From contig JAISRZ010000145.1 of the NCBI GenBank assembly GCA_031273455.1, positions 1-50,971 on the forward strand: a stretch of 50,971 nucleotides of DNA, written 5' to 3'. Each line of letters starts with the position of its first letter. Position 1 is the first letter of the stretch. Made by a program: the position numbers and the translations under genes. A model generated the notes under the pieces. It saw only the letters and a list, made by a program, of their open reading frames with translations, was not told where the DNA came from and searched no databases. The stretch comes from Deltaproteobacteria bacterium. GTDB lineage: Bacteria > Desulfobacterota > Desulfarculia > Adiutricales > Adiutricaceae. This document shows, piece after piece, positions 27,045-37,700 of the stretch.

Positions 27045-30000
27045 TTACCGAAAATACTTATCTATTAGATTCTTTATCTCTATCGAGTCAATGCCACCTC
27101 TTGGATCATCGTAGGAAACGATAAGGTTATCGCCTTCAACAATACCGTGCTTGGCGTATAGGGCCTTCTTCTCCTCCCACCGCTTACGGTAGAGATCGTC
27201 AGATATCATGCCACAATGCTCCCAGTAGAAGATCGTCCCACTTTCGGGGTCGTCTATGGTGAAATCGGGGATTCGGGAGCCATCTTCGCCAAGTGACAAT
27301 TCTTTTTCGTAAACGTAGGGAATCTTCTCGTTGTAAAGCGTATTGGCGACAATAACTTCTGATTTAGAGCGAACCAGATCACCTTTTAAGGTTTTGTGGA
27401 TTAACGAAGCCTCGTAATATCGTTTTTCGAACTCGATGATTTGGGGTTTCGCGAACAGACAGGTGAAGCGTCTGGCTATATCTGAGAACGACTTTGACGA
27501 GTAGTTTTTCAGTTGGTAGGCTTTAGCGTTATAGAGAATGACAAGTCGATCCTTATGCCGCGTTATAGCCGTGTAAAGCAGCTCTTTTGAAAGGAGACCG
27601 CACGGTTCGCTAATGACCAGAAACACTTTACCAAATTCGCTGCCCTGGGCCTTATGGACTGTCAGAGCGTAAGCGAGTTCAAGAACGGCATCGGTTTCTT
27701 CGCCAAAATCCGATGCCGTGAATGAATAGGTATGCGATGGCTGAGAAGAAAACTCTACATTGAGGAATTTTTTATTCTTCCCGAAAGATCCTTTCACTAT
27801 TCCGATTTCACCGTTCGCGACATAATGTAAAGCTTCATCATTGTCGGGAAAAGCGTCCCGTTCCTTATTTCTGACGTTAATAACTTTGTCGCCATAGATG
27901 ATACCTTCCGCTCCGAGCGGTTTGCCAATCAATTTATGGTATCCATTCAACGCGATTTCTATAAAATTATTACGGTATTTTGTGTGGATAATACGGTTAA
28001 TATTTAATATTCCATGTGGCATATTCCTTACAGGAGCTAGAATCTGCCAATTATCTATATTTACGGCGCAACCTTTATTGAAATATGTGAAATTATTTAT
28101 AACGCCTCCTAGGCTAACATTAAAGCCGTTTATATCATCGACATTTTCCATTTCCACTTCTTCGGCCACAGTTTGGAGAATTAGCTCTTGGAGTTCCTCA
28201 GACGTGGACCACGTTTTAAAGGTGATATTCTTACCGCATTTATTACCTTGCAAACGAGCGAATATGTCGAGATCAAGATCATCAGATGTGTTAGTGAACC
28301 ACTCAGCGAGAGCTGTGTCATCCCGCGTTGCGTTATCTTCGTTCTTTTGGCGGCGGGTTACGGTCAGTTCACCATAACTTTTCCCAACGCGGGGAAAAAG
28401 CGGTGGTAAATCATTTTTGAGATACTGAACGAGGTCAACAAACGGTCGGCCCGCGCCGATTGGCGGAAGCTGGTTCGGGTCGCCAACGAAAATGATACGC
28501 CCAGCGGTCCTTAAAGTTTGGATAAGCGCTCCGAACATTTCTTCGGTTAGCATAGAACTTTCATCTATGATAGCTGTAAATGGGACATTTTGAGCGTCAT
28601 AGTTGGATAGTTTATACCTCATAGTTCTGTAGTCAAATCGCCTGTTTTGGAGTAAAAACTGAGCCACGGTCAAAGCGTTAAGATTTATGCCTTGCCGCTG
28701 CATAGCTTGGCTCATCCTGACTCTGGCCTTCCCAGTCGGGGCCAGTAAAAGAACTCCACCATCATTAATCCGCGGTGATGAGCAAAGGAGTGACAGAAGC
28801 GTGGTCTTGCCAGTCCCGGCTCCGCCGACAAGAACGGAAATACGGGCCTCGGCCAGTTCTCTAATAGTGGCCGTCTTTTCCTCCCGGGCGCGTTTTTCCC
28901 ATTCGTCATCATTATCCGAGCCAAAAGCTTTTTCGATAAGCGCGCCCCAGTCTTCGGCGATAACATGACGATTAGCGTTTAAGCGTCTGTCCACCGCTCT
29001 TTTGATAACTTCGTCAAACTCATTCAGTCTCTTTAGCTGATAGGCTTTGGTTCCGTCAGCGCATTCGATGGGAACTAACTCAGGAGCCAGGAAAACCTCT
29101 ACGCTATTGAGTATGTCTCCAGTTACCCGGCATCCAGGGTCTATTGGCAATTCATTGATGTCTGTAATGAGTTTATTTTGGGGGTAAACCGTATGTCCTA
29201 TTAGGGCTTGCTGTTCCAGAACGCTGATCGCTATCGCCCTTATACGGCGCTCGTCATTTTCAGAGTCCAAGGCCGATGGAGCGGAGAGTGGATAGTCGTT
29301 ACGTAATATCTTTGGTGGAAACACCGCCATATCAACCTTACGAACGGCTATTTTTAAATTATCCGAACACATTGTGGAACGTTCGTAAAGTAAATAGGGA
29401 TTTTCTAGGATTTCTCTATCTGTTAAGGAGATTCTATTTAACTCCCTTTTTTCTTTGTTAAATAGTACGTCAGCTTGATCAAGGCTGAGCGACAACCGAG
29501 CCAGAAGCCAGAATAGATCTTGGCGTTCTTTTGGCAAGGCGGCGAAAGCTTTTCTTTCTGGGTCTTTAACAGACTCGGCTATCTTCGGGCTGAAGTGACT
29601 GGTCGGATTTTCTAGAGCTTTTGCCACAAAGTCTTCGTAGCTAGTTCCCTGGCGGTCAGCCTTCTTTATTTCGTTCGCCATCACGAGGCCATAATCAAAC
29701 CCAACGGCGCGCAACATCGCGCCTAGACCAGGGAACGCCCCTCGGTCAAGCCAAACCTCGTTGAGTCTCGCGGCGGTCCAATTAGCGCACTTTCGCCAGT
29801 CGCCGGGAATGAGCTCACTAATAATTTTTAAAGCTTTCAGCGTTTGAAGCGAGACGCTGATAACAGCGTCATAGGACAAATGCTCGGAGGCGTATGAGAA
29901 CTCCCTAAAAAATTCCTCCTCAACTAATACCGTAACAGATCTTATATCGAACTCTGGGTTCGACTCGGCGTACTCCATCATTTCTCTGTACGGGAGAAGG

Positions 30001-30704
30001 AAACCCTCTTTACGGTCGTCCCTAATTGAGTGACCTATCATCGTTTCCCAAAGGATGGAGCGTAAAGTTCCGCCCTCTGAGCGATTGTGCTCAGGCGGCT
30101 CAGTCACGGACTTCACTAAACCTAGGCCCATAACGACCCGTTTAGCGTCATCAATAAAAGGCGCTTGTTTGGCGTAAGGGATCACCAAGGACTCATTGGG
30201 AGTCACATTCTCGTAGAAAGTCGTGAAGACCGCTCTTTGGTTTACGGCGTCCTGGATCCAGACTTTCTTTTTTTGCTGGAGTTCTGGCTCTCTCGCTGAG
30301 TCATAATCAACGTTAAGCGTTTTGGCGAGACGAAGGATATCCTCCTCATCTTTGCCTTTTAATAACCACGCGTAAGGACGGGATGGCAAAGAATAGGGAG
30401 GAAAGACCAAATCCGTTTCCTGGAAATGCCCATGAGTCTCTTCATAGAACTGTTTGTATGGGTGGATGTGCGTTTTGGTGTAAGTGGCCTCTGACATAAA
30501 CGCGCCACCCTCAGTCAGGCAGGGGATCTCATCTTCATGACCGGCGATCGGACAGCCTTTAAGCTCTTCTTCCCGCTCATCATCCCGATTTTCGAATATA
30601 TTTCTTAAGCGAAGGCAAGAATTGTTATAGCAAGGTTTATCGCACACTAGTCCGTTGTAGCCATTGTCTTTCCACGGAATACGGATTGAAAGGTGTTGAG
30701 CCAT
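27045..30704 (-). CDS. RecD-like SF1 helicase with C-terminal nuclease-like domain, candidate defence protein
   Basis: 1219 residues. The N-terminus is cysteine-rich (VCDKPCYNNSCLRLRNIF, then GCPIAGHEDEIPCL), a possible metal-binding module. The helicase core (about 620-1080) has Walker A GGAGTGKTTLL, Walker B IIDESSML, FVGDPNQLPPIGAGRPF, LTVTRRQ, ILAPVRNMPHGILNIN, ALTVHKAQGSEF and LYTAITRHKDRLVIL, as in RecD/TraA-type 5'-3' helicases. The last ~110 residues look like a PD-(D/E)XK nuclease: E1116 in RSKSEVIVA, D1147 in IPDF and E1162 in YWEHCGM, with His where Lys is usual. It lies first in a two-gene operon with the ATPase-helicase. GGAG lies 11 nt before ATG. The pair is plausibly an anti-phage or plasmid-restriction system; the name is unknown to me. 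Confidence 0.85.
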   Translation of the reverse strand: MAQHLSIRIPWKDNGYNGLVCDKPCYNNSCLRLRNIFENRDDEREEELKGCPIAGHEDEIPCLTEGGAFMSEATYTKTHIHPYKQFYEETHGHFQETDLVFPPYSLPSRPYAWLLKGKDEEDILRLAKTLNVDYDSAREPELQQKKKVWIQDAVNQRAVFTTFYENVTPNESLVIPYAKQAPFIDDAKRVVMGLGLVKSVTEPPEHNRSEGGTLRSILWETMIGHSIRDDRKEGFLLPYREMMEYAESNPEFDIRSVTVLVEEEFFREFSYASEHLSYDAVISVSLQTLKALKIISELIPGDWRKCANWTAARLNEVWLDRGAFPGLGAMLRAVGFDYGLVMANEIKKADRQGTSYEDFVAKALENPTSHFSPKIAESVKDPERKAFAALPKERQDLFWLLARLSLSLDQADVLFNKEKRELNRISLTDREILENPYLLYERSTMCSDNLKIAVRKVDMAVFPPKILRNDYPLSAPSALDSENDERRIRAIAISVLEQQALIGHTVYPQNKLITDINELPIDPGCRVTGDILNSVEVFLAPELVPIECADGTKAYQLKRLNEFDEVIKRAVDRRLNANRHVIAEDWGALIEKAFGSDNDDEWEKRAREEKTATIRELAEARISVLVGGAGTGKTTLLSLLCSSPRINDGGVLLLAPTGKARVRMSQAMQRQGINLNALTVAQFLLQNRRFDYRTMRYKLSNYDAQNVPFTAIIDESSMLTEEMFGALIQTLRTAGRIIFVGDPNQLPPIGAGRPFVDLVQYLKNDLPPLFPRVGKSYGELTVTRRQKNEDNATRDDTALAEWFTNTSDDLDLDIFARLQGNKCGKNITFKTWSTSEELQELILQTVAEEVEMENVDDINGFNVSLGGVINNFTYFNKGCAVNIDNWQILAPVRNMPHGILNINRIIHTKYRNNFIEIALNGYHKLIGKPLGAEGIIYGDKVINVRNKERDAFPDNDEALHYVANGEIGIVKGSFGKNKKFLNVEFSSQPSHTYSFTASDFGEETDAVLELAYALTVHKAQGSEFGKVFLVISEPCGLLSKELLYTAITRHKDRLVILYNAKAYQLKNYSSKSFSDIARRFTCLFAKPQIIEFEKRYYEASLIHKTLKGDLVRSKSEVIVANTLYNEKIPYVYEKELSLGEDGSRIPDFTIDDPESGTIFYWEHCGMISDDLYRKRWEEKKALYAKHGIVEGDNLIVSYDDPRGGIDSIEIKNLIDKYFR

Positions 30705-30869
30705 AATTTTAATTACTCCATTAAATATAATTGTTAATTAACTGCTAATATTTGATAAAGCTCTAAATATTTCTGTATTTAAAATTTAATGTATCATCCA
30801 AAAACGTGTTATCGCCCAATCGTTAAAGACACAAACCTCTTCGGCTAGCTAACGCTAAAGACTCAAAGC

Positions 30870-31496
30870 TTACGGCTTTAAGTAAAGGTCCCGGGACTTA
30901 AGGCCGTTTTTAAAGGCTTTTAAGCGAAAGCTTAAGTGCGCCATTTTAAAGTAAAGCCACCTGGAGATATTAGGCTCAATGGTGATATCATCCTGGGCGG
31001 TGAGGTTAAGGATGTTCTTGGCCAGGGAGTCTAAGGCTTTTCCGAGGTTTTTAAGGGGCCCAAAACCAATAGGGACAGAGGGGATCATACCGCCTCCGCC
31101 CACGCCTAAGCCTTGGCCGTAAGAAAGTTCGGCTCTTAAAGCGAAGTGACGAACCATCTCCAGAGCGGCTTGGTTATGACAACCCTCATAGTAGCCATTA
31201 TTGATAACCGTATAGACCTTAGCCTGGGGGGCGGCCTTGGCTATAGCGGACACGTTCGCGTCTAAAAAACGGGCGAAATGGCTGGGAAGGCCATCCACAT
31301 ACAAGGGGAAGACCAGCGCTAGAGCGTCCGCGCCCTCAATGGTCTTTAATATGGCCTCAGTGGATCCGCCGACCACTTTAGTTGACTGGCTTTCTACGCC
31401 CGTCCCTAGCTTAGCCTCTAAAGCCTTAATAATAAGGCCACTCGCGCTTTTATCGCTCGGTGGCTTAGGGCTACCATTTATGAAGGCTATTTTCAT
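30870..31496 (-). CDS. Flavodoxin-fold NAD(P)H-dependent reductase-like protein
   Basis: 208 residues. The N-terminus MKIAFINGSPKPPSDKSASGLIIKAL is the phosphate-binding loop of the NADPH-dependent FMN reductase/iron-sulfur flavoprotein fold. ADALALVFPLYVDGLPSHFARFLD corresponds to the second FMN-contact strand and loop, and NNGYYEGCHNQAALEMVRHF to the third. There is no Cx2Cx2C cluster motif in this one. The C-terminal ~40 residues form a basic amphipathic extension (MAHLSFRLKAFKNGLKSRDLYLKP). It overlaps the upstream flavodoxin gene by 4 bp (ATGA), so the two are translationally coupled and may form a heterodimer. The substrate is not known. Confidence 0.82.
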   Translation of the reverse strand: MKIAFINGSPKPPSDKSASGLIIKALEAKLGTGVESQSTKVVGGSTEAILKTIEGADALALVFPLYVDGLPSHFARFLDANVSAIAKAAPQAKVYTVINNGYYEGCHNQAALEMVRHFALRAELSYGQGLGVGGGGMIPSVPIGFGPLKNLGKALDSLAKNILNLTAQDDITIEPNISRWLYFKMAHLSFRLKAFKNGLKSRDLYLKP

Positions 31497-32041
31497 ATGA
31501 GGGCCCTAACGGCCTCTAGGGCGGTCGCGTGAAACTCGATGGTGAACTGGCCCGAGCCTAAGTTAAGCGAGTTGGCTTGGGCCATCTTCTTGGCCGTCTC
31601 TTTTTCCGCTTCCGTTATGTCTTGGCCGTAGAGGATATACCGAGACGAGAAAGGATTCCCTATGCGTCTAACGTGCCGAGATTCCCCGTTAGAAATCCGG
31701 AAAAACGGCATGACAAAGCCAATGCTCCGGTCTATGACCGTTTTAACGTCCGGCGATAACCCACCGAAAACTAAACGGCTAATAATAACCAGTTGGCTAA
31801 GCTTCGCTAGAAGACCCACAAAGTCCGCTCCCTTGTCTTTAATCACGCACTTAGTTGGGGTTTTGACCCAACAGCCAAAGCAACCTAGGCAGGACTTAAG
31901 AGTAGGGTAGGCGGCGAAGAAAGTTAAGGTTTCTAAGGAGCTTGGCAAAGCGTTATAAGCGTCCCCCGGCGGCAGGTCGTGCAAGGCCAGAATAGCGGTC
32001 TTAGAGATATTGGCGGGATTGATCGAGTTTTCTATCGACAT
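31493..32041 (-). CDS. Flavodoxin family protein with cysteine cluster motif
   Basis: 182 residues. The middle carries LKSCLGCFGCWVKTPTKCVIKD, the CxxCxxCW...C signature of iron-sulfur flavoprotein-like reductases, followed by QLVIISRLVFGGLSPDVKTVIDRSIGFVMPFF, a typical FMN-fold strand and loop. The N-terminal phosphate-binding loop is atypical and short compared with the neighbour. It may therefore bind flavin only together with its partner at 30870-31496, which overlaps it by 4 bp. The probable role is electron transfer or reduction of quinone-like or nitro compounds; this is inferred from the family. GGAAG precedes the ATG. Confidence 0.8.
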   Translation of the reverse strand: MSIENSINPANISKTAILALHDLPPGDAYNALPSSLETLTFFAAYPTLKSCLGCFGCWVKTPTKCVIKDKGADFVGLLAKLSQLVIISRLVFGGLSPDVKTVIDRSIGFVMPFFRISNGESRHVRRIGNPFSSRYILYGQDITEAEKETAKKMAQANSLNLGSGQFTIEFHATALEAVRALI

Positions 32042-32423
32042 CTTCTTCCAAGTTACGAGCTAGGCCAGGCGGCGCTTTACCGAATTAACAACCTGACGCG
32101 CGTAAATCTTGCGGTCAAGTGGTTCGCGCTAGTAGTCGTCAAATAATCACCCATATTAGCAGGTTAATTGAGGGTTGGCAAATTTTTTTTAATACCTTAT
32201 TGAAATCTTAATTATTTTGTTATTAAGTAAACACTATGGTCAATCATCTCTAAATTTTTTTTAAATGATATTAATAATAATTTTGAGATTTATTTTGATC
32301 TTATTTACTTGACTTCATTCATTTTTTTGGCGTATCACTTTGAATTGGTCGAACCGCGCCCCAAAATAAGCTCCAGAACTTTAGGTTTTTAGGTAACGTG
32401 GCTCTTCTAGCCAACCGCAAGGT
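32042..32423. other. AT-rich gap, no gene seen
   Basis: 382 bp between two minus-strand genes, with long A/T runs at 32185-32320. It probably contains the promoter of the flavodoxin pair; no clear -35/-10 pair was recognised on the minus strand. Confidence 0.4.
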
Positions 32424-32756
32424 TTAAAGCTTCACCGGCTCATCCGTCCTTTCCAGCTTAAAGATAACCGGTCGGATTCCGTCATTACAGGCGCCAATCG
32501 CTAGGCCTGGTTTAGCTATCCAATCGCTATGGTAAAACAACTGACCGCCTTGACCCACGCCATGGGCTAAGGCGAAAGCGAACTGATAGATGGCCTTCCA
32601 GGCCTCGTCACAGAACCCTTCTGGTTTAGCGTAGTCAGCGTAGTAGACTTGGCCTTCTTTCAACATAGGGCATCGGCCCAAGCCTTCCACGCCATATTCT
32701 TTCGCCAGCTTTTCGTTAAACGAGGTCTCTAAAACCGTGATCCTCACTTTGTTCAT
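32424..32756 (-). CDS. TIGR04076 family protein
   Basis: 110 residues. MNKVRITVLETSFNEKLAKEY, then RCPMLKEGQVYYAD, FCDEAWKAIYQFAFALAHG, SDWIAKPGLAIGACNDGIRPVIFKLER match the pattern of the small TIGR04076 family, which is common in anaerobes and has conserved cysteines but no known biochemical role. Start ATG follows AAAGGAG with a 7-nt spacer. The gene appears monocistronic, with gaps of more than 300 bp on both sides. Confidence 0.78.
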   Translation of the reverse strand: MNKVRITVLETSFNEKLAKEYGVEGLGRCPMLKEGQVYYADYAKPEGFCDEAWKAIYQFAFALAHGVGQGGQLFYHSDWIAKPGLAIGACNDGIRPVIFKLERTDEPVKL

Positions 32757-33591
32757 AAAGCGTCTCCTTTGGCCCCCTAAGGGATCGTTTAAGGTAACGG
32801 GGCTGGGGAGCGGCGGACTGACCCCGCTCCGCTAGTTCATTTCGCTCTTAGGTCCATTTGGTCCACTGGGCCCAGGTCTCCCTGGCCCCATTCCCGAACA
32901 TCCCTAGCCCTTTAGTTACTGGTTAATGACCATCATTATACAGCCTTAGAGGAAATATAATAGAGGTTTTTTCCGCCACAATAAGTCTTTAACGGATATT
33001 GATAAAACCCCGCCTTGGGGGCTAGTAACGGACTGGTCTTTAAGAGCCTAGTTATTAGAACCTTTTCTCAAGGATATTGAGGCTAACGGCCACTAAGTCA
33101 TTAATGACCCCAAAACGGCCAAAAAAGCCGCTGGCCCTAAGCGAAGTCCTACTACTAATTTCCCAAACGATCCCCATTTTTTTAACACAAAACTGTGGAT
33201 TTCTTTAATATATTAACCTTAAACTCTGACTGTTAATTCATTCTAAAATCTCTTGAATTATATCAATATTGACTTTTAGATTTTATCATAGCGTTATTTT
33301 CCTGGGACCATTGGTTTTTGGCGGCCTGTCTTCTAGCCTTGGCTAAATAGTTACTTATTAAGCCTCTAGATCCCTAGGTTTTAGGCCAACGTGGTTTATC
33401 TGGCTACCCCCAAAAAGTAGTAATTTCCCTTGACATTACCACAAAAATGTCAATATAATGCGTTTCACTCCCGCTTTAAAAGCTAGGGTCTTAAGGCCTC
33501 TGGTTTGGGCGATTTTCGGTCCAAGGGTTCGTCTTGACAATGGTTAGGGCGGGCCAAGGCCAGATGCCAAAGGGATTATTTTGGAGAATTT
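32757..33591. other. Divergent intergenic region upstream of carA
   Basis: 835 bp between divergent genes. AT-rich at 33180-33300. It contains a strong sigma-70 promoter with an embedded palindrome at 33430-33459 and a leader of about 125 nt before carA. No ORF, tRNA or recognised riboswitch was seen. Confidence 0.5.
33430..33459 (+). promoter_or_regulatory. Sigma-70 promoter of carAB with overlapping palindrome
   Basis: TTGACA (33430-33435), an 18-bp spacer and TATAAT (33454-33459) are both perfect hexamers. TTGACATT-N8-AATGTCAA (33430-33453) is a perfect inverted repeat that covers the -35 and the whole spacer, so a bound dimer would block RNA polymerase. The carA start is about 130 bp downstream. 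Confidence 0.75.
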
Positions 33592-34719
33592 ATGACAGGC
33601 GAGGCGGTCAAGCTGACCAAAGCGGCCCTGACCTTAGATGATGGGACAGTGTTTCCGGGCCTGGCGGTTGGGCCATTAATAGAGGCGGAGGGGGAAGTAA
33701 TTTTTATCACCGCCATGAGCGGGTATCAGGAAGTTCTGACTGACCCCTCTTACCATGGCCAGATAGTGGTCTTCACCACCGCCCATATTGGCAACTACGG
33801 GACTAACCCAGCGGTCGATCAAGCGGCCAAAGTCCAGGCGGCTGGGGCCATCTTCCATGAGATCTGGCGACCGTCGGTGGATCACTGGCTCTCTAATAAC
33901 GATCTGCCCGAGTACATGGCCAATAACCGGCTAGTCAGCTTAACGGGCGTGGACACCCGGGCCTTAACTCTCCATTTAAGGGAAAAAGGGTCGCGGAACG
34001 GCTATATTGGCCCCTTTAACCCGGATCCCCAAGTGGCCTTAACCCGGGCCCAAAATATCCCTTCCATGAGCGGTCTGGATTTAGCCAGCTCGGTTTCCTC
34101 ACCCACGGTTTACTCTTTAAAAGGCGCGGCCCCCAAAGACGGTCAACCCAACTTTCAAGTGGCCGTTTTGGACTTGGGGATTAAAAGGTCCATTCTCGAT
34201 CAGCTAAGGGCCCACCACCTCGATCTGACCGTTTGGCCAGCCAAAACGCCGCCCGAGCGCATCTTGGCCGAAAATCCCCATGGCCTTTTTCTGCCCAATG
34301 GCCCGGGCGATCCCGCCCCCTTGGATTACGCCATTAAAACGGCCACGGCTTTTTTGGGCCGGTTGCCGGTCTTTGGCATCTGCTTAGGCCATCAGGTCAT
34401 GGCCTTAGCCTCTGGGGCGAAAACCTATAAACTGCCCTTTGGTCACCATGGTTTAAACCACCCAGTGGTCGACAGCCAGACCGGCCGGGTCTGGATAACC
34501 TCGCAAAACCACGGTTTCGCGGTGGATCCCACCACCTTGCCCAGTGGGTTAAAGCCAAGCTTATGGAACATCAATGACCAAACCTTAGAGGGCTTGGAGT
34601 GGACCGATAAGCCCGCTTTCTCTGTCCAGTTCCATCCCGAGGCCTCGCCTGGGCCCCATGACTCTCTGGCTCTTTTTGAGCGCTTTCACCAAATGTTAAA
34701 GGCCCACCACCATGCCTAA
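33592..34719 (+). CDS. carA: Carbamoyl-phosphate synthase small subunit (glutaminase)
   Basis: 375 residues, normal length. The N-terminal CPSase domain has [42 protein letters not shown] and the variant GNYGTNPA. The C-terminal class I glutamine amidotransferase has [32 protein letters not shown] with nucleophile C264, and [11 protein letters not shown] with H348 and E350. It hydrolyses glutamine and passes ammonia to CarB for carbamoyl phosphate, the precursor of arginine and pyrimidines. GGAG lies upstream of ATG. It overlaps carB by 8 bp. A perfect sigma-70 promoter with a palindrome lies 130 bp upstream, a likely point of control. Confidence 0.97.
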   Translation: MTGEAVKLTKAALTLDDGTVFPGLAVGPLIEAEGEVIFITAMSGYQEVLTDPSYHGQIVVFTTAHIGNYGTNPAVDQAAKVQAAGAIFHEIWRPSVDHWLSNNDLPEYMANNRLVSLTGVDTRALTLHLREKGSRNGYIGPFNPDPQVALTRAQNIPSMSGLDLASSVSSPTVYSLKGAAPKDGQPNFQVAVLDLGIKRSILDQLRAHHLDLTVWPAKTPPERILAENPHGLFLPNGPGDPAPLDYAIKTATAFLGRLPVFGICLGHQVMALASGAKTYKLPFGHHGLNHPVVDSQTGRVWITSQNHGFAVDPTTLPSGLKPSLWNINDQTLEGLEWTDKPAFSVQFHPEASPGPHDSLALFERFHQMLKAHHHA

Positions 34720-37700
34720 AAGATCGGATCTAGAAACTATCTTGATTCTGGGTTCCGGGCCCATTGTCATTGGGCAAGCCTGTGAATTTGATTACTCCGC
34801 CACCCAAGGGTGTAAGGCCTTAAAGGAGGAGGGATATCGGCTCGTCTTATTAAACTCCAATCCGGCCACCGTCATGACCGATCCCGAGTTGTCCGATCGG
34901 ACCTACATTGAGCCCATGACCTTGGAAGTGGCCCAAGGCATCATCGCTTTGGAAAAACCCCAGGCCATTTTGCCCACCTTAGGCGGGCAAACGGCTTTAA
35001 ACCTGGCCATGGAGCTCCATAAGTCCGGGGTTTTGGACCGGGAGCGGGTGGAGATGATTGGCTCTAACCCCACGGTTATTGAGGTGGCCGAAAGCCGGGA
35101 GCGGTTCCGGGCGGCCATGACCGAGTGGGGCTTGGACATTCCGGTTAGCGGACTCGCCAGTAGCGTGGAGGAAGCCTTGGAGGCCGCCGAAAGGAGCGGT
35201 TTTCCGGCCATTGTCCGGCCCAGCTTCACCTTAGGCGGCTCGGGCGGGGGCGTGGCCTTTAACCGCGAGGAGCTAAAGGAATTGGCCTGGCGGGGGCTGA
35301 CCGTGTCCCCCATTGGCCAGATCTTAGTGGAGCAATCCTTAATCGGCTGGAAAGAGTTAGAGCTGGAGATGATCCGGGATTTGGCCGATAACGCCATCAT
35401 TGTCTGCGGCATAGAGAACGTTGATCCCATGGGCGTCCACACCGGCGACTCGGTGACCGTGGCCCCGATCCAGACTTTAACTGACGTGGAGTACCAAGCC
35501 ATGCGGGACGACTCCTTAAAGGTCGCCCGGGCCGTGGGTTTAAACGGGGGCTGCAACATCCAGTTCGCCATTTCCCCAACCACCGGTCGCCGAGTGGTCA
35601 TTGAGATGAACCCTCGGGTCTCCCGCTCCTCGGCCTTAGCCTCCAAGGCCACCGGGTTTCCTATCGCGAGAGTCGCGGCTAAGCTGGCCGTGGGTTACAC
35701 CCTAGGCGAGCTAAAAAACGGCATTACCGGTAAATCAGCCTGTTTTGAGCCAGCTTTGGATTATTGCGTGGTTAAAGCCCCGCGCTTTAACTTTGAAAAG
35801 TTCGCCGGGGCCTCCCAGACCTTAGGTTTGGAGATGCGGGCCGTGGGCGAGACCATGGCTTTGGGCGGGAACTTTCGGGAGGCTTTGCAAAAAGCTTTAC
35901 GGGGTTTGGAGACCGGTCGCTTAAGTTTAGAGTGCCGGGAAATCGCCTCCATTAAACCGGAAGAGCGGCTCGAGTGGCTTAAACGCCATTTAGTCACCCC
36001 AGAGCCGGATCGCTTGGCCCAATTGTATGAGGCCTTAAAACTGGGTTTAACCTTAGAGGAGGCGAAATCCTTAACCGGGTTAGACCCTTGGTTCATTGGC
36101 CAGTTAATGGAGATCTGGGCGACGGAAAAGTTTATCGCTGGACCTTTAGCCGACTCCTTAGCCAAAGGGGAGACCCCTTTGGCCGAATCCTGGATCAAGG
36201 TTAAATCCCAAGGCTTTAGCGACCTTCGGATCGCCAAAATCGTCCGGGCCGCGAGGCCGGGCCCCGAGATCACCCCAGCGAAGATTAAGGCCTTACGTTT
36301 AGCCGCTGGGGTTAGGCCCCACTTTCGGCAAGTGGACACCTGCGCTGGCGAGTTCGCGGCCGAGACCCCTTACTATTACTCAAGCTTTGATTCCCCGAGC
36401 GTCCCTCCCGAGCCGAAGCTAAAGGATCCCGGGGAAACGGGCCCTAAAAAGGTCATGATCTTAGGCGGCGGGCCCAACCGCATTGGCCAAGGCATTGAGT
36501 TTGACTATTGCTGCGTTAAAGCCTGTCAAGCCTTTGACGCCATTGGTTGCGCCACCATCATGGTTAACTCCAACCCGGAGACGGTCTCCACCGATTACGA
36601 CGCGGTGGGGCGGCTTTATTTTGAGCCTGTGACCTTTGAGGACGTTTTAGCCGTGGTGGAGGAGGAAAAGCCAGATGGGGTTATTGTCCAACTAGGGGGG
36701 CAGACGCCTTTAAACTTAGCCCAGGAGCTGAAAGACGCGGGGGTCCCCATCTGGGGCACGGCCCCGGAGGCGATTTTTCAGGCTGAGGACCGCAAAGGCT
36801 GGAACGATCTGGTTAGCCGCTTAAGCTTAAAGCAACCGCCGAGCGGCATGGCCCCGGACATTGAGAGCGCTTGCGTTATCGCCGAAAGGGTCGGTTACCC
36901 GGTCATTGTCCGCCCGTCCTTTGTCTTAGGGGGCCGGGCCATGAAGATCATCCATCGGCCCACGGAGTTAAGAGACTACCTAAGCGGCTTAAGTTTAAGC
37001 GGCATGGCTTTGGGCGTGGATAACCCCATCTTGGTGGATAAGTTTTTGGATGACGCGGTGGAAGTGGACGTGGACGCGGTGGCCGATGGGGAGAAGGTGG
37101 TTATCGCGGCCATTATGGAGCACATTGAAAGGGCCGGGGTTCACTCGGGCGACTCTTGTTGCTCCATTCCGCCCTTCACCTTAAGCGAGGCCATCCAAAA
37201 GGAGATCCGCTTAGAAACGGAAAAGTTAGGCTTGGCCTTAGGGGTTAAGGGCCTGATGAACATCCAGTTCGCGGTGGCTAAAGGGGTGGTCTACGTCTTA
37301 GAGGCTAACCCCAGGGCCTCCAGAACCGCCCCTTTTGTCTCTAAAGCCACGGGTAAACCCTTGATCCAGACCGCGGCCCGGATCATGGCCGGGAGCTCTT
37401 TAGATGAGTTAGGCTTCACTGAGCCCTTTGGTCAAGGGTATTACGCGGTCAAAGAGGCCGTGTTGCCCTGGAACCGCTTTAGCGGGGTCGAGGTGGACCT
37501 AGGCCCAGAAATGCGCTCCACTGGCGAGGTCATGGGTTTGGACGACAACTTTGGCTTGGCCTTTTTAAAAGCCCAAGCCGCGGCGGGCATGACCATCCCG
37601 CGCTCCGGGGATATTGTCTTAACGGTGAGCGATCGGGATAAGGAGGCCTTAGTGCCTTTAGCCCGCAACTTGGTTGGTTTAGGGTTCACTATCCACGCCA

